Assembly: GCF_003544835.1 (NCBI RefSeq)
Contig: NZ_CP032099.1
Coordinates: forward strand, 310,001 to 374,000
From: Aliarcobacter skirrowii CCUG 10374
GTDB lineage: Bacteria; Campylobacterota; Campylobacteria; Campylobacterales; Arcobacteraceae
DNA length: 64,000 bases
Direction: 5' to 3'
In this document: piece by piece, positions 37,254 to 46,345 of the stretch
Layout of the letters: each line of letters starts with the position of its first letter
Position numbering within the stretch: position 1 is the first letter of the stretch
The notes under the pieces: model-generated
The model's database searches: none
Told to the model about the DNA's origin: nothing
Seen by the model: only the letters and a program-made list of their open reading frames with translations
Made by a program: the position numbers and the translations under genes

Positions 37254-38442
37254 AATACCAAAAATATTAGAAAATATTTTTGAAGATTTAAAATCAGCAC
37301 AAGCCAAACCTATTGTTGTGGGTGGCTGTGTGAGAGATAGTTTTTTAAATAAAGAGATTAAAGATTATGATATTGAAGTTTATAATATAGACTCAATAGA
37401 TAGTTTAAAAAATGTTATCTCAAAATATAAAGAGCCAAAACTTGTTGGAAAATCATTTGGAGTTTTAAAATTAAGTATAAATGACTTTGATTTTGATTTT
37501 TCACTTCCTAGAACTGAAATAAAAACTGGCTTTAAACATACAGATTTTAAAGTCTTTTTAGACTCAAATTTAAGCTACAAAGAGGCTAGTAGAAGAAGAG
37601 ATTTTACTATTAACTCTATTGGTTATGACTACTTTGAAAATAGATTTTTAGATCCATTTGGTGGAATAAAAGATTTAAAAAAAAGAGAGATAAAACATAT
37701 AGATGATAAAACTTTTATAGAAGATAGTTTAAGAGTCTATAGAGCTTTGGGTTTTGCTTCTAGATTTAATTTCAAAATATCAAAAAAAACAAAAAAACTT
37801 TGTAAAAAAATAGTAGAAAATAAAGAGCTAGAGCATCTGCCAAAGCAAAGAGTATTTGATGAGTTTAAAAAGATTTTTCTAAAATCAAAAAAACCAAGTA
37901 TTGCTTTGAAACTTTTTGATGAGTTTAAAATATTTTTTATCTCTTTTAAATCCTCTTATAAAGCTGTTGATAAGTTGGCAAAATATTTAAACAAAAACAG
38001 TTTTGATGAGTTTAGAAAAATATATCTATTTTTCTCACTTATTTTAAAAAATCAAAAAGAAGATGATATTTTAAATTTTTTGCAAAATATTACAGATGAT
38101 AAAAATCTAATTAAAAATATTTTAACTCTTTGCAAAAATAGAACAAAACTAGATGAAAAAGAGTTAAAAAAACTATCTTTGGTTTTAAAATTGCAGGATT
38201 TGATTTTAATAGAAAAAAGTTTAGAGAAAAAAGATATTAAAAAAATAGAAAAACTATCTAAAAAACTGGATATTTCTGATAAACCTTTAGAAATTTTTGT
38301 ACAAGGAAAAGATTTAATATCTTTGGGATTTAAAGAGTCAAAAGAGTTTAAAGAGATTTTAGACTTTTCTTTGAATTTACAAATAGAAAATAATATGAGT
38401 AAAGATAAGATAATTGAAAAGATATTCAATAAATATAACTAG
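37228..38442 (+). CDS. CCA-adding enzyme / poly(A) polymerase-family nucleotidyltransferase
   Basis: 404 residues from ATG 37228, which overlaps mscS by 26 bases; the frame extends to 37189 but the upstream residues do not look like this family. VGGCVRD and the catalytic YDIEVYN (DxE) form the class II nucleotidyltransferase head, followed by SRRRDFTINSIGYD and the helical RNA-binding region. It repairs or adds the tRNA 3' CCA end. No C-terminal HD domain is seen. The last stretch is very Lys-rich. The stop codon lies in a hairpin. Confidence 0.85.
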   Translation: MFITITKIKIPKILENIFEDLKSAQAKPIVVGGCVRDSFLNKEIKDYDIEVYNIDSIDSLKNVISKYKEPKLVGKSFGVLKLSINDFDFDFSLPRTEIKTGFKHTDFKVFLDSNLSYKEASRRRDFTINSIGYDYFENRFLDPFGGIKDLKKREIKHIDDKTFIEDSLRVYRALGFASRFNFKISKKTKKLCKKIVENKELEHLPKQRVFDEFKKIFLKSKKPSIALKLFDEFKIFFISFKSSYKAVDKLAKYLNKNSFDEFRKIYLFFSLILKNQKEDDILNFLQNITDDKNLIKNILTLCKNRTKLDEKELKKLSLVLKLQDLILIEKSLEKKDIKKIEKLSKKLDISDKPLEIFVQGKDLISLGFKESKEFKEILDFSLNLQIENNMSKDKIIEKIFNKYN

Positions 38443-38465
38443 CACTTTTATTAAAAGTGCTAGTT
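38437..38465. repeat. 13-bp perfect hairpin with 3-base loop over the cca stop
   Basis: AACTAGCACTTTT (38437-38449) pairs with AAAAGTGCTAGTT (38453-38465). It includes the stop codon at 38440-38442. There is no T-run after it on the plus strand, so it may stabilise the 3' end or act as a weak terminator. Confidence 0.5.
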
Positions 38466-38618
38466 AATTAATTAGTTACCATATACTTTTATACAGTGAG
38501 CATTGTAAATTAAATTTTGATTTTATAAATTTAAAATATTTAAGATATAAAATAAAATTTATAAGAATTAATAAAGAATAATTCTAATATGATTTAGAAC
38601 TTTAAAAAAGGAGAAAAT

Positions 38619-39059
38619 ATGAAAAAAGTAGTTTTAGCGGCAGCTTCAGTTTTAATGGCAAGTTCATTATATGCAAACAATACAAATACGGGGTGTGGAC
38701 TTGGTACAATAGTTATTAAAGACCAAAGTACAACAATTATGCAAGTTCTTGCAGCAACAACAAATGGAACTTCTGGAAACCAAACATTTGGTATTACAAG
38801 TGGTACATTAAATTGTAAACAACCAGCATCATTTGTATCAAATGATAAATTACACAGATTTATTAATGAAAACATGGATGAATTAGCAATGGATATTTCA
38901 GTTGGAAATGGTGAGACTTTAAACACTGTTGCAACTTTAATGAATATTGAAGATAGAGCAACTTTTGCTTCTAAATTACAAGCAAATTTCACTACAATTT
39001 ATTCAGGTGAAAATGTAAGTTCAGCGGAAGTTATTGACAATATTGCAAAACTTATCTAA
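38619..39059 (+). CDS. DUF3015-family exported protein
   Basis: 146 residues with a signal peptide cleaved after YAN (about residue 20). The segment starting GCGLGTIVIKD and the run QVLAATTNGTSGNQTFGITS are hallmarks of DUF3015, with two Cys (26 and about 66) likely forming a disulfide in the periplasm. Function unknown. AAGGAG upstream of the ATG gives strong expression potential. It is closed by an intrinsic terminator and overlaps the frame of the following DUF4105 gene. Confidence 0.88.
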   Translation: MKKVVLAAASVLMASSLYANNTNTGCGLGTIVIKDQSTTIMQVLAATTNGTSGNQTFGITSGTLNCKQPASFVSNDKLHRFINENMDELAMDISVGNGETLNTVATLMNIEDRATFASKLQANFTTIYSGENVSSAEVIDNIAKLI

Positions 39060-40848
39060 TTTTTTAAAAAAAGCAACAAATATTTTTATATTTTGTTGCT
39101 TTTTTACTTTATCACTACAATCATCAGATCAAATTCAAGAGTATATTTTAGAAAATAGAGTTTATGAAGATAACTACTTTAAAAAACTTCTTCACTACAA
39201 AGGAAGTAGTAGCGAAATAGATTCAACTAACTTTTTTATATCAAAAAATGGAAAATATGATTTAAAAGAGGAGTTATTTGAAACTATAGATGCACTAAAA
39301 AGTGGCGAAAAAGATGTTTTGTGTAGATTTCCACTAAGAGTATCTTGGTTGGAAAAAACTATACCAAATTTAAAAGAGCAAATAAAATATTATGAGTGTA
39401 AAGAGTTAAATGAGTACAAAAAAGAGTTAGAGGCTAAACATATTACTTTGGTATTTCCAAGCTCTCATATAAACTCACCAGCATCTATGTATGGGCACAC
39501 TTTTTTACAACTATCAAGCAAAAAAGATGCACCTCTTTTATCAAATGCTTTAAACTATGCAGCAAAAACAGATGAGAAAAATGGTTTAGTTTTTGCTTTT
39601 AAAGGTGTTTTTGGGGGATATGAAGGGCAATACTCTATATTGCCATATTATGAGAAGTTAAAAACATATAACAATATTGAGCAAAGAGATGTTTGGGAGT
39701 ATGATTTAAATTTTAATCAAGAAGAGATAGATGTTTTAGTTCTTCACGCATGGGAGTTAAAAGACTCATATGCTGATTATTTTTTCTTTAAAGAGAACTG
39801 CTCTTATGCTCTTTTGTGGCTTTTAGAAATTGCAAGACCATCTTTAGAGTTAACAGATAATTTTACTTTTAAAGCAATACCTCTTGATACTATTAAACTA
39901 GTTGAAAAAAATGGTTTAATAAGTGGTTCAAACTATAGATACTCAAATCTTAAAAAGATGAAATATATTTTAAATGAAAAGATAGAAAACAAAGATTTTA
40001 TAGATGATTATATAAACAAAAATCTACCATTAAATGATAATTTATCACTTGATGACAAAATCTCATATCTTGATTTTAAAATAGCCTATACACAATATTT
40101 AAGAAGTGAAAAGGGTACAAAAAAAGATGAGTATGTAAAAAACTATTTAAATATTTTAAAACAAAGAAGCCAATACAATAAACCATCTTTTTTTGATGTG
40201 CAAACTCCAACAAACCCTCTACAATCTCACGGTTCTGCAAGAGCTTCTTTATACTATGATACAAATGATAGTGTTAATTTTACAATTAAACCAGCCTATC
40301 ATAATATTTATGATTTAGAAGATGGTTACTTACAAGGTGCTTATATAGACTTTTTTGAGTTTAGTTTACAAAAGAAAAAAGATGAAGATATAAAAGTTGA
40401 TAAGATAACACTTTTAAAAATAGAGTCATTCTCTCCTAGAGATAAAATCTTTAAACCACTTACTTGGACTATAGATACAGGATATGAGAAGTTTATAGAT
40501 GATAAAGACTCTTTTAAAATAAATCCTAGTTTTGGTGCTACTTTTGGAGAAGAGTATGGATTTTTATATACACTTTTAGATACTAATGCATATTTTCTTT
40601 CAGACAATCAAGACTACTCAATAGGTGCTAGAGTTGGAGCTGTTACAAACTACTTCAAAGATATAAAGCTAGGAGTTGATTATAGATATGCAAAATATGA
40701 TAAAGGTTTTGAGAATAAAAAATTTGAAGCATTTTCTACTATAAAACTTGTAAAAGATCTATCTTTGAGCTTAAAGTATCAAAACAATGATTTATCATCA
40801 AAACAAGACATTTTCAAATTTGGTTTAATGTTCTATTTTGTACCTTAA
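39034..40848 (+). CDS. DUF4105 (Lnb-type N-terminal) exported protein
   Basis: 604 residues if TTG 39034 is used. A hydrophobic signal (IFIFCCFFTLSLQSS) leads to DUF4105 with HINSPASMYGHTFLQL and the conserved NCSYALLWLLE; the last 200 residues look like an outer-membrane beta domain. Function is unknown, possibly hydrolytic given the invariant His and Cys. The start is uncertain: TTG 39034 and TTG 39043 both lie within the end of the DUF3015 gene and no ATG exists before residue 153. Transcripts must pass the terminator at 39067-39105, so the gene depends on read-through. The stop overlaps that of the convergent lnt gene. Confidence 0.82.
   Translation: MTILQNLSNFLKKATNIFIFCCFFTLSLQSSDQIQEYILENRVYEDNYFKKLLHYKGSSSEIDSTNFFISKNGKYDLKEELFETIDALKSGEKDVLCRFPLRVSWLEKTIPNLKEQIKYYECKELNEYKKELEAKHITLVFPSSHINSPASMYGHTFLQLSSKKDAPLLSNALNYAAKTDEKNGLVFAFKGVFGGYEGQYSILPYYEKLKTYNNIEQRDVWEYDLNFNQEEIDVLVLHAWELKDSYADYFFFKENCSYALLWLLEIARPSLELTDNFTFKAIPLDTIKLVEKNGLISGSNYRYSNLKKMKYILNEKIENKDFIDDYINKNLPLNDNLSLDDKISYLDFKIAYTQYLRSEKGTKKDEYVKNYLNILKQRSQYNKPSFFDVQTPTNPLQSHGSARASLYYDTNDSVNFTIKPAYHNIYDLEDGYLQGAYIDFFEFSLQKKKDEDIKVDKITLLKIESFSPRDKIFKPLTWTIDTGYEKFIDDKDSFKINPSFGATFGEEYGFLYTLLDTNAYFLSDNQDYSIGARVGAVTNYFKDIKLGVDYRYAKYDKGFENKKFEAFSTIKLVKDLSLSLKYQNNDLSSKQDIFKFGLMFYFVP
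39067..39105 (+). terminator. Intrinsic terminator after DUF3015, inside the start of DUF4105
   Basis: AAAAAAGCAACAAA (39067-39080) pairs with TTTGTTGCTTTTTT (39092-39105) around an 11-base loop, 8 bases after the DUF3015 stop. The stem and T-run also encode the hydrophobic core of the next protein's signal peptide. Confidence 0.85.
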
Positions 40849-42089
40849 TTAGGTTTTATAACCATATTCTTGCTTCCATTTGCTACATGGTAAATTGTAA
40901 CGCCATATTTTTTTGCATAATACTTTAAAAGTAAAGCTTGTAGTGTTGGCTCATGTGAAGGTGTAAACCAAGCGTTATTTGAAATCATAATCATATTTTT
41001 AACACCATTTAGATTTTCAAAAATCTTTTTATTTGTTCCTTCATAGCAAATAGCATTTCTAAATAGACTATCTTTTATTAAAAAATCTGTTGGTTTATCG
41101 GCTTTTGAGTAATCACTAGCACCACCATAAAATAGATTATTAATTAAATCAACAAAAAATCGAGGCAATGGAATCTCCTCTCCAAAAGGAACAAGCACAA
41201 CTTTTTTTGCAACTTCAAATTGGTTTTTACTAAAAAAATATGAAGCATTGAAATATCCAAATTCATCTTTATAAATAGAACCAGCAATAATATCAATTTT
41301 GTTTGATAAATTTAGTAATCTATCCATTAAAATATAGTTTTCATTTAAAACTAAAGTAAAAATAGTTTCAGGAAGAACTACTACATCATAGTTGTTTTCT
41401 ATTGCATAATCTATTTTTTCAAATATCTTTTTATTTATTTGTGCAAAATTCTCTTTTTGCCATCTTAAATCTTGGCTTATATTAAATTGGCTTAAATATA
41501 TTTTTATATCACTATCTTCAACAATATGCTCTTTTTCAAAAATATTTAGTGCAAAAATCAAAGGTAAAATCGCAACAACTCTTAAATTTTTTAATCTAGC
41601 CTCTAAAACAATTAAACAAGCAATTAAAATAAGTGCAAAAGCCAAATAAGAGCTTGAGAAGTAAGAGTTTATAAAAGCTAAATTTAGTTTTAACCAATCA
41701 AATCCAAAAGGTGCAAAAAATAGATACAAAAATATTAAAATAGCTTTTAAATATAGATTCTTAAATACTCCAAGAGCTAAAAATGACAGTCCATATGATA
41801 TAGCTAATCCAAAAATTATAATAGGAGCTAAATAGCTTAAATCATAGTATTGCAAACTAATAGCAAACCACCAAAACCAAAATATTCCTATGAAAAATCC
41901 AGAAAAAAACATAACAGCTCTTGAAGCTTTTAAAAGTAAAAAAACTCCTAAAACAGCAATAATAGAATCAACTATTTTAAGCTCAATATTAAAGTGTGCT
42001 AAATAGATAAAAGCACTCAAAAGAGTTGAAATAATCAAGCTCTCTATTATAATCTTTTTGCTAAAATATTGGGTTTTTAAAAAAAACAT
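40845..42089 (-). CDS. lnt: Apolipoprotein N-acyltransferase
   Basis: 414 residues, shorter than E. coli Lnt (512). Six or more N-terminal membrane helices (to about 190) and a nitrilase-type domain with the triad Glu (VVLPETIF), Lys (AGSIYKDEFG) and Cys (AICYEG). It adds the third acyl chain to lipoproteins such as the LptE-like and Sel1 proteins here. Ends with MISNNAWF and VANGSKNMVI, typical of the family. It is divergent from yajC. Confidence 0.93.
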   Translation of the reverse strand: MFFLKTQYFSKKIIIESLIISTLLSAFIYLAHFNIELKIVDSIIAVLGVFLLLKASRAVMFFSGFFIGIFWFWWFAISLQYYDLSYLAPIIIFGLAISYGLSFLALGVFKNLYLKAILIFLYLFFAPFGFDWLKLNLAFINSYFSSSYLAFALILIACLIVLEARLKNLRVVAILPLIFALNIFEKEHIVEDSDIKIYLSQFNISQDLRWQKENFAQINKKIFEKIDYAIENNYDVVVLPETIFTLVLNENYILMDRLLNLSNKIDIIAGSIYKDEFGYFNASYFFSKNQFEVAKKVVLVPFGEEIPLPRFFVDLINNLFYGGASDYSKADKPTDFLIKDSLFRNAICYEGTNKKIFENLNGVKNMIMISNNAWFTPSHEPTLQALLLKYYAKKYGVTIYHVANGSKNMVIKPN

Positions 42090-42117
42090 ATCTGACTCTT
42101 ACGTAAAAGGAAATTAA

Positions 42118-42384
42118 ATGCAAGGTGATTTATTAACATCATTACTACCTTTGGTTGCACTATTTGCAATATTCTACTTCTTAATTATAAGACCACAACA
42201 AAAACAAGCTAAAGCTCATAAAGATATGATTGCGGCTCTTAAAAAAGGTGACAAGATTGTAACAAATGGTGGCTTAATGGTTGAGGTTGTAAAAGTTGAA
42301 GAGACATATTTTGTTGTAAAAAATAGTGATAACTCTGAGATGAAATTAGCAAAAGAGTTCGTAGCTAGACTTTTAGCTGAATAA
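42118..42384 (+). CDS. yajC: YajC, Sec translocon accessory subunit
   Basis: 88 residues with one N-terminal membrane helix (LLPLVALFAIFYFLIIRPQ), the RPQQKQAKAHK motif and GDKIVTNGG. YajC associates with SecDF at the inner membrane. AAAGGA upstream of the ATG. First gene of yajC-secD-secF; a 13-bp hairpin separates it from secD. Confidence 0.96.
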   Translation: MQGDLLTSLLPLVALFAIFYFLIIRPQQKQAKAHKDMIAALKKGDKIVTNGGLMVEVVKVEETYFVVKNSDNSEMKLAKEFVARLLAE

Positions 42385-42390
42385 TTTTAG

Positions 42391-42420
42391 TTTTAAGATA
42401 TGAGTTTTCATATCTTAAAA
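42391..42420 (+). repeat. 13-bp hairpin between yajC and secD
   Basis: TTTTAAGATATGA (42391-42403) pairs perfectly with TCATATCTTAAAA (42408-42420) around GTTT, ending 6 bases before the secD ribosome site. It has no T-run, so it more likely sets mRNA stability or relative expression than ends transcription. Confidence 0.5.
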
Positions 42421-42437
42421 TCTTTTAAGGATAAATA

Positions 42438-44003
42438 TTGAAATTTTTAAATTTTAAACTAACAATTTTTTTAGTAGCTTTTATATTTGGAATTGTTTTT
42501 TCTTTTCCATCTTTGTTTCAAACAGAGTCTGGAAAAAAGGTAAATCTAGGACTTGATTTACAAGGTGGACTTCATATGCTTTTAGGTGTAAATACACACG
42601 AAGCAGTAACTTCAAAAATGAGATCTATCGCAACAGCTATAAAACACTTTACAGATGATGAAGAGGTTTTAATAGATGGATTAACTGTTGTAAATGACAA
42701 TATTATTTTCTCTTTGTTGGATAAAGATGATGTTGCAAAAATGGATAAAATGCTTGAAGAGATAAAAGGTCTATCAATTACTAAAGATAATTTAGAGTAT
42801 AAAGTAGAGCTAACACAAGAAGAGGTAATTCAAACAAAAGATTACTCAGTTGCACAAGCTGTTGAGACTATTAGAAATAGACTTGATCAATTTGGACTTA
42901 GTGAACCAACTGTTTTAAGACAAGGTGAGAGTGATATTATTGTTCAACTTCCAGGAATTAAAACAGCAGAGCAAGAGAAAGATGCTAGAGAGTTAATCTC
43001 AAAACCAGCAAATCTTGAGCTTATGGCAATAGATGAAAATAGAGCAGATCAAGTTTATAAAATGACAAATAAAGAGGCATCTTTATATGGAGATATTATT
43101 TTAGAGGATACAAAAAATCCAAATATAAAATATCTTGTAAAAGAGATACCAATTTTAGATGGTAACCAAATTGTTGATGCTCAAGTTGCTTTTAATCAAT
43201 CAAATCAACCAATTATTAACTTTACACTAAACTCAAGTGGAGCTAGAATTTTTGCAGATTTTACAGCAAAAAATGTAGGAAAAAGACTTGCAATTGTACT
43301 TGATGGAAAAGTTTACTCAGCGCCAAATATAAACGAAAGAATTGGTGGTGGAAGTGGACAAATTAGTGGTGGATTTACAGTACAAGAGGCTGGAAATGTT
43401 GCTATTGCACTAAGAAGTGGAGCATTACTTGCAAGTATTAATATGCTAGAGAAAAGAAGTGTTGGACCATCACTTGGAGCTGATAGTATAAAAGCATCTA
43501 TGATTGCTTTAATATCTGGAACAGTTCTAATTTTTCTATTTATGATGCTATATTATAGAAGAGCTGGAATGATTGCAAATATTGCTTTAATTGCAAATAT
43601 ATTTATTCTTTTAGCTGTAATTGCACTTTTTGGAGCAACATTAACACTTCCTGGAATGGCTGGTATTATTTTAACAATGGGTATGGCAATTGACTCAAAT
43701 GTTATTATAAATGAAAGAATAAGAGAGGCTTTAAGAGCAGGAGCTAGTGTGCAAAAAGCTATTGAAGATGGTTACTCAAATGCACTAAGAGCTATTATTG
43801 ATGCAAATGTTACAACACTTTTAGTTGCAATTGTTTTATATGCTTATGGAAGTGGAGCAATAAAAGGTTTTGCTGTAACAATTTCTATTGGAATATTAAC
43901 TTCAATGCTTACATCAATTGTTGGAACTCATGGTATTTATAAAGCACTTTTACCAAAGATTTCAAAAGATAAAAATAATAAAAAATGGTTTGGAGTGGCA
44001 TAA
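42438..44003 (+). CDS. secD: SecD, protein export membrane protein
   Basis: 521 residues starting at TTG 42438, with AAGGA about 7 bases upstream. The N-terminal helix is followed by GKKVNLGLDLQGGLHML (D1 motif), a large periplasmic domain, and five C-terminal helices with GMAIDSNVIINERIRE. With SecF it uses the proton gradient to pull exported proteins through the translocon. It overlaps secF by 1 base. Confidence 0.97.
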   Translation: MKFLNFKLTIFLVAFIFGIVFSFPSLFQTESGKKVNLGLDLQGGLHMLLGVNTHEAVTSKMRSIATAIKHFTDDEEVLIDGLTVVNDNIIFSLLDKDDVAKMDKMLEEIKGLSITKDNLEYKVELTQEEVIQTKDYSVAQAVETIRNRLDQFGLSEPTVLRQGESDIIVQLPGIKTAEQEKDARELISKPANLELMAIDENRADQVYKMTNKEASLYGDIILEDTKNPNIKYLVKEIPILDGNQIVDAQVAFNQSNQPIINFTLNSSGARIFADFTAKNVGKRLAIVLDGKVYSAPNINERIGGGSGQISGGFTVQEAGNVAIALRSGALLASINMLEKRSVGPSLGADSIKASMIALISGTVLIFLFMMLYYRRAGMIANIALIANIFILLAVIALFGATLTLPGMAGIILTMGMAIDSNVIINERIREALRAGASVQKAIEDGYSNALRAIIDANVTTLLVAIVLYAYGSGAIKGFAVTISIGILTSMLTSIVGTHGIYKALLPKISKDKNNKKWFGVA

Positions 44004-44971
44004 TGGAAATTTTTAACAACAACAAAACATATAATTTTATGTCAAAAAAGATCTCATTTTTGGGATTATCAACTATATTAATAGTTGCTTCATTTGTTCT
44101 TTTATTTACAAAAGGTTTAAACTATGGAATTGATTTTTTAGGAGGTACTACTGTTCAAGTTAAATATGAACAAACTGCACCTCTTGATAAAATTAGAGAA
44201 GTTTTAAAGGATACAAGATATTCAAGTTCAACTGTTACTGAGTTTGGATCACCAAATGAGGTAATTATTAGATTTACAGGAAGTTCAAGTGATCTTACAA
44301 ATGATATTAGTGATGATATGAATAAAATTTTAGTTCCAACAGGAGATTTTGAGATTAGAAAAATTGATATGGTTGGAGCAAAAGTTGGAGCAGAGCTTAG
44401 AGAAAAAGGTATTATGGCTCTATCTTTAGCCTTAGTTATACTATTAATCTATATTGCTATTAGATTTGAGTGGAGATTTGCTGTTGCTACAGTTATTGGA
44501 CTTGTTCATGATGTTATTATAACTTTAGGATTAATAAGTCTATTTAGCATAGATGTAAATCTTGATATGATAGCTGCAATTCTTACAGTTGTTGGATATA
44601 CAATAAATGATAAGATTATTGTAAATGACAGAATAAGAGAGAATTTAACAAATGGTAAAGAGAAAGATTTAGATATTTTAATAAATAACTCAGTTAGTCA
44701 AACTCTTTCAAGAACAATTCTTACATCTTCAACAACACTTTTTGTTGTGGCTACAATGCTTCTATTTGGTGGAGAGATTATCTATCCATTCTCATTTACA
44801 CTTTTTGTAGGAATTATAATTGGAACTTACTCTTCAATTTTTGTTGTTTCTCCATTTTTAAAATTCTTAGGATTTAAAATTGATAACTATAGAAGTAAAG
44901 AGGCTATTAAAGAGCAAAAAAGAAAAGAGAAAGAGAAGTTAAGAGCTATGTATGAACAAGGAAGAGTTTAA
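44003..44971 (+). CDS. secF: SecF, protein export membrane protein
   Basis: 322 residues from the ATG that overlaps the secD stop (TAATG). GLNYGIDFLGGTTVQVKY is the SecF form of the D1 motif, and GYTINDKIIVNDRIRENL the conserved helix-4 segment. Six membrane helices in all. The C-terminal tail is basic and Lys-rich. A frame extending to 43985 exists but lacks its own ribosome site. Confidence 0.97.
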   Translation: MEIFNNNKTYNFMSKKISFLGLSTILIVASFVLLFTKGLNYGIDFLGGTTVQVKYEQTAPLDKIREVLKDTRYSSSTVTEFGSPNEVIIRFTGSSSDLTNDISDDMNKILVPTGDFEIRKIDMVGAKVGAELREKGIMALSLALVILLIYIAIRFEWRFAVATVIGLVHDVIITLGLISLFSIDVNLDMIAAILTVVGYTINDKIIVNDRIRENLTNGKEKDLDILINNSVSQTLSRTILTSSTTLFVVATMLLFGGEIIYPFSFTLFVGIIIGTYSSIFVVSPFLKFLGFKIDNYRSKEAIKEQKRKEKEKLRAMYEQGRV

Positions 44972-44974
44972 CAA

Positions 44975-45175
44975 ATGAAAAGATTAGTAGTAGTTTTTTT
45001 AATATTACTAATCACACTTTGTGCAGTAGTATATCTCTTCTTTTTAGAAAAAAATATCAATTCAAAAGATGAAAAAAAAGAGGAAGTTGTTGAAAAAAAA
45101 GTAGATACAACACCAAAGAATTCAACAATTAAAGAGAAAAGAGAGGCTATAAAAGAGGCTTTTGGTATTAAATAG
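44975..45175 (+). CDS. Small single-helix membrane protein of unknown function
   Basis: 66 residues: one N-terminal membrane helix (LVVVFLILLITLCAVVYLFFL) and a charged Lys/Glu-rich tail ending KREAIKEAFGIK. Not recognised. It starts 3 bases after secF and so probably belongs to the sec operon. Its last 8 bases overlap the convergent gene. Could act as a small SecDF or periplasmic partner, but there is no direct evidence. Confidence 0.6.
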   Translation: MKRLVVVFLILLITLCAVVYLFFLEKNINSKDEKKEEVVEKKVDTTPKNSTIKEKREAIKEAFGIK

Positions 45176-45587
45176 AGTCTCTTTTTAGAAGTAAAAATAT
45201 AAAATATGCACCAAATATATTTAAAGGTGATATAACAAAATTATATAAAATATCATCAAGAAATAGTGATAAAACAGCATTTAAAATATATAAAAACATT
45301 AAAAACTTCAATGTAGGATTAACAATCTTTGTTAATATTTCAAAATTTAAAACTTTAATCTTTTGTAAAACAATAACTATAAAAAATATATTAAAAATTA
45401 TAGATATATATGCAAAATTGCTAAAGCCAATTGAAAGTGTATATATTTGAAAAAAGATTAAAAAAAGAAGAGTAGCTAAAGAGCCAAAACTAGCTAAATT
45501 TGATAAAGTTAGAATACTCTTTAAAAAGCAACAAGATGATTTTTTATCCTCTATTTCTAAAAAATCATCTTTCTTATTTTGCTTCAT
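45168..45587 (-). CDS. Hypothetical membrane protein
   Basis: 139 residues with a charged N-terminus, a CC pair (19-20) and four hydrophobic helices. Not recognised. It follows motB by 9 bases on the same strand and may be cotranscribed with motAB. The 3' end overlaps the small gene from the opposite strand. Confidence 0.6.
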   Translation of the reverse strand: MKQNKKDDFLEIEDKKSSCCFLKSILTLSNLASFGSLATLLFLIFFQIYTLSIGFSNFAYISIIFNIFFIVIVLQKIKVLNFEILTKIVNPTLKFLMFLYILNAVLSLFLDDILYNFVISPLNIFGAYFIFLLLKRDSI

Positions 45588-45596
45588 ATTTAAAAA

Positions 45597-46337
45597 TTAA
45601 TTCATCTTTTTAAAGATTGATTCTAAATCCATATCCTCTTCAGATATTGGTTCACCTGTAGTTCTAAGTTCAAATACAACAACTCTTTTATCTTTTAAAG
45701 TTGACTCTTTATTGCTTCCATAACCACTTGAGAATAGTTTTTTAGGATTAACTTTATATTTAACAAGCTCTCTAATTACATTATTAGCTCTTGCAGTTGA
45801 TAAATCAAGAGCATCTTTGTATTTAGAGTTTCTAACTTCACTATCCTCAGCATAACCCTTTACATTTACTTCTGTATCTTCAGGCATTGCTTGAATTAAA
45901 GTTGCAAGATTTTCTAAGAAATCTTTTGCAAATATAGAACTAGCTTCTGCTTTTCCACTATCAAAAACTAAATGAGCTGGAACACTTAAAACAGAACCAT
46001 CTGGAAGCTCTATTAAATTTGCACCTTTATTTCTATTTTGTTCTGCTTCTTGTTGATTCTCTAGTGTATGAACAATAACTTTTCTACCCTCTACATTTTC
46101 AGGATCAGCTTGATCAGTCATAGCTTTCTCTTTTTTTGTCTCTTCTTCTATAATATTTGCAGTTGGAAAATTATAGATTTTTATAAACTCCTCTTTTAAA
46201 GCTTTTTGTTTCTCCACATTTATAGAAGCCAGTGCATAAAGTGCAATAAAAAGTGCAAGTAAAAGACTCAAAAAGTCAGCATAAGGCACGGCCCATTTTT
46301 CACCAGCTGGACACTCTACCTTTTTTTTCTTAGCCAT
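45597..46337 (-). CDS. motB: MotB, flagellar stator protein
   Basis: 246 residues. Short N-terminus then one membrane helix with the proton-carrying Asp21 in PYADFLSLLLALFIALYAL, a plug/linker, and a C-terminal OmpA-type peptidoglycan-binding domain (about 110-235) including LSTARANNVIRELVKYKV and SSGYGSN. With MotA it forms the proton-driven stator. It starts 8 bases after motA. Confidence 0.95.
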   Translation of the reverse strand: MAKKKKVECPAGEKWAVPYADFLSLLLALFIALYALASINVEKQKALKEEFIKIYNFPTANIIEEETKKEKAMTDQADPENVEGRKVIVHTLENQQEAEQNRNKGANLIELPDGSVLSVPAHLVFDSGKAEASSIFAKDFLENLATLIQAMPEDTEVNVKGYAEDSEVRNSKYKDALDLSTARANNVIRELVKYKVNPKKLFSSGYGSNKESTLKDKRVVVFELRTTGEPISEEDMDLESIFKKMN

Positions 46338-46345
46338 TTATATCC

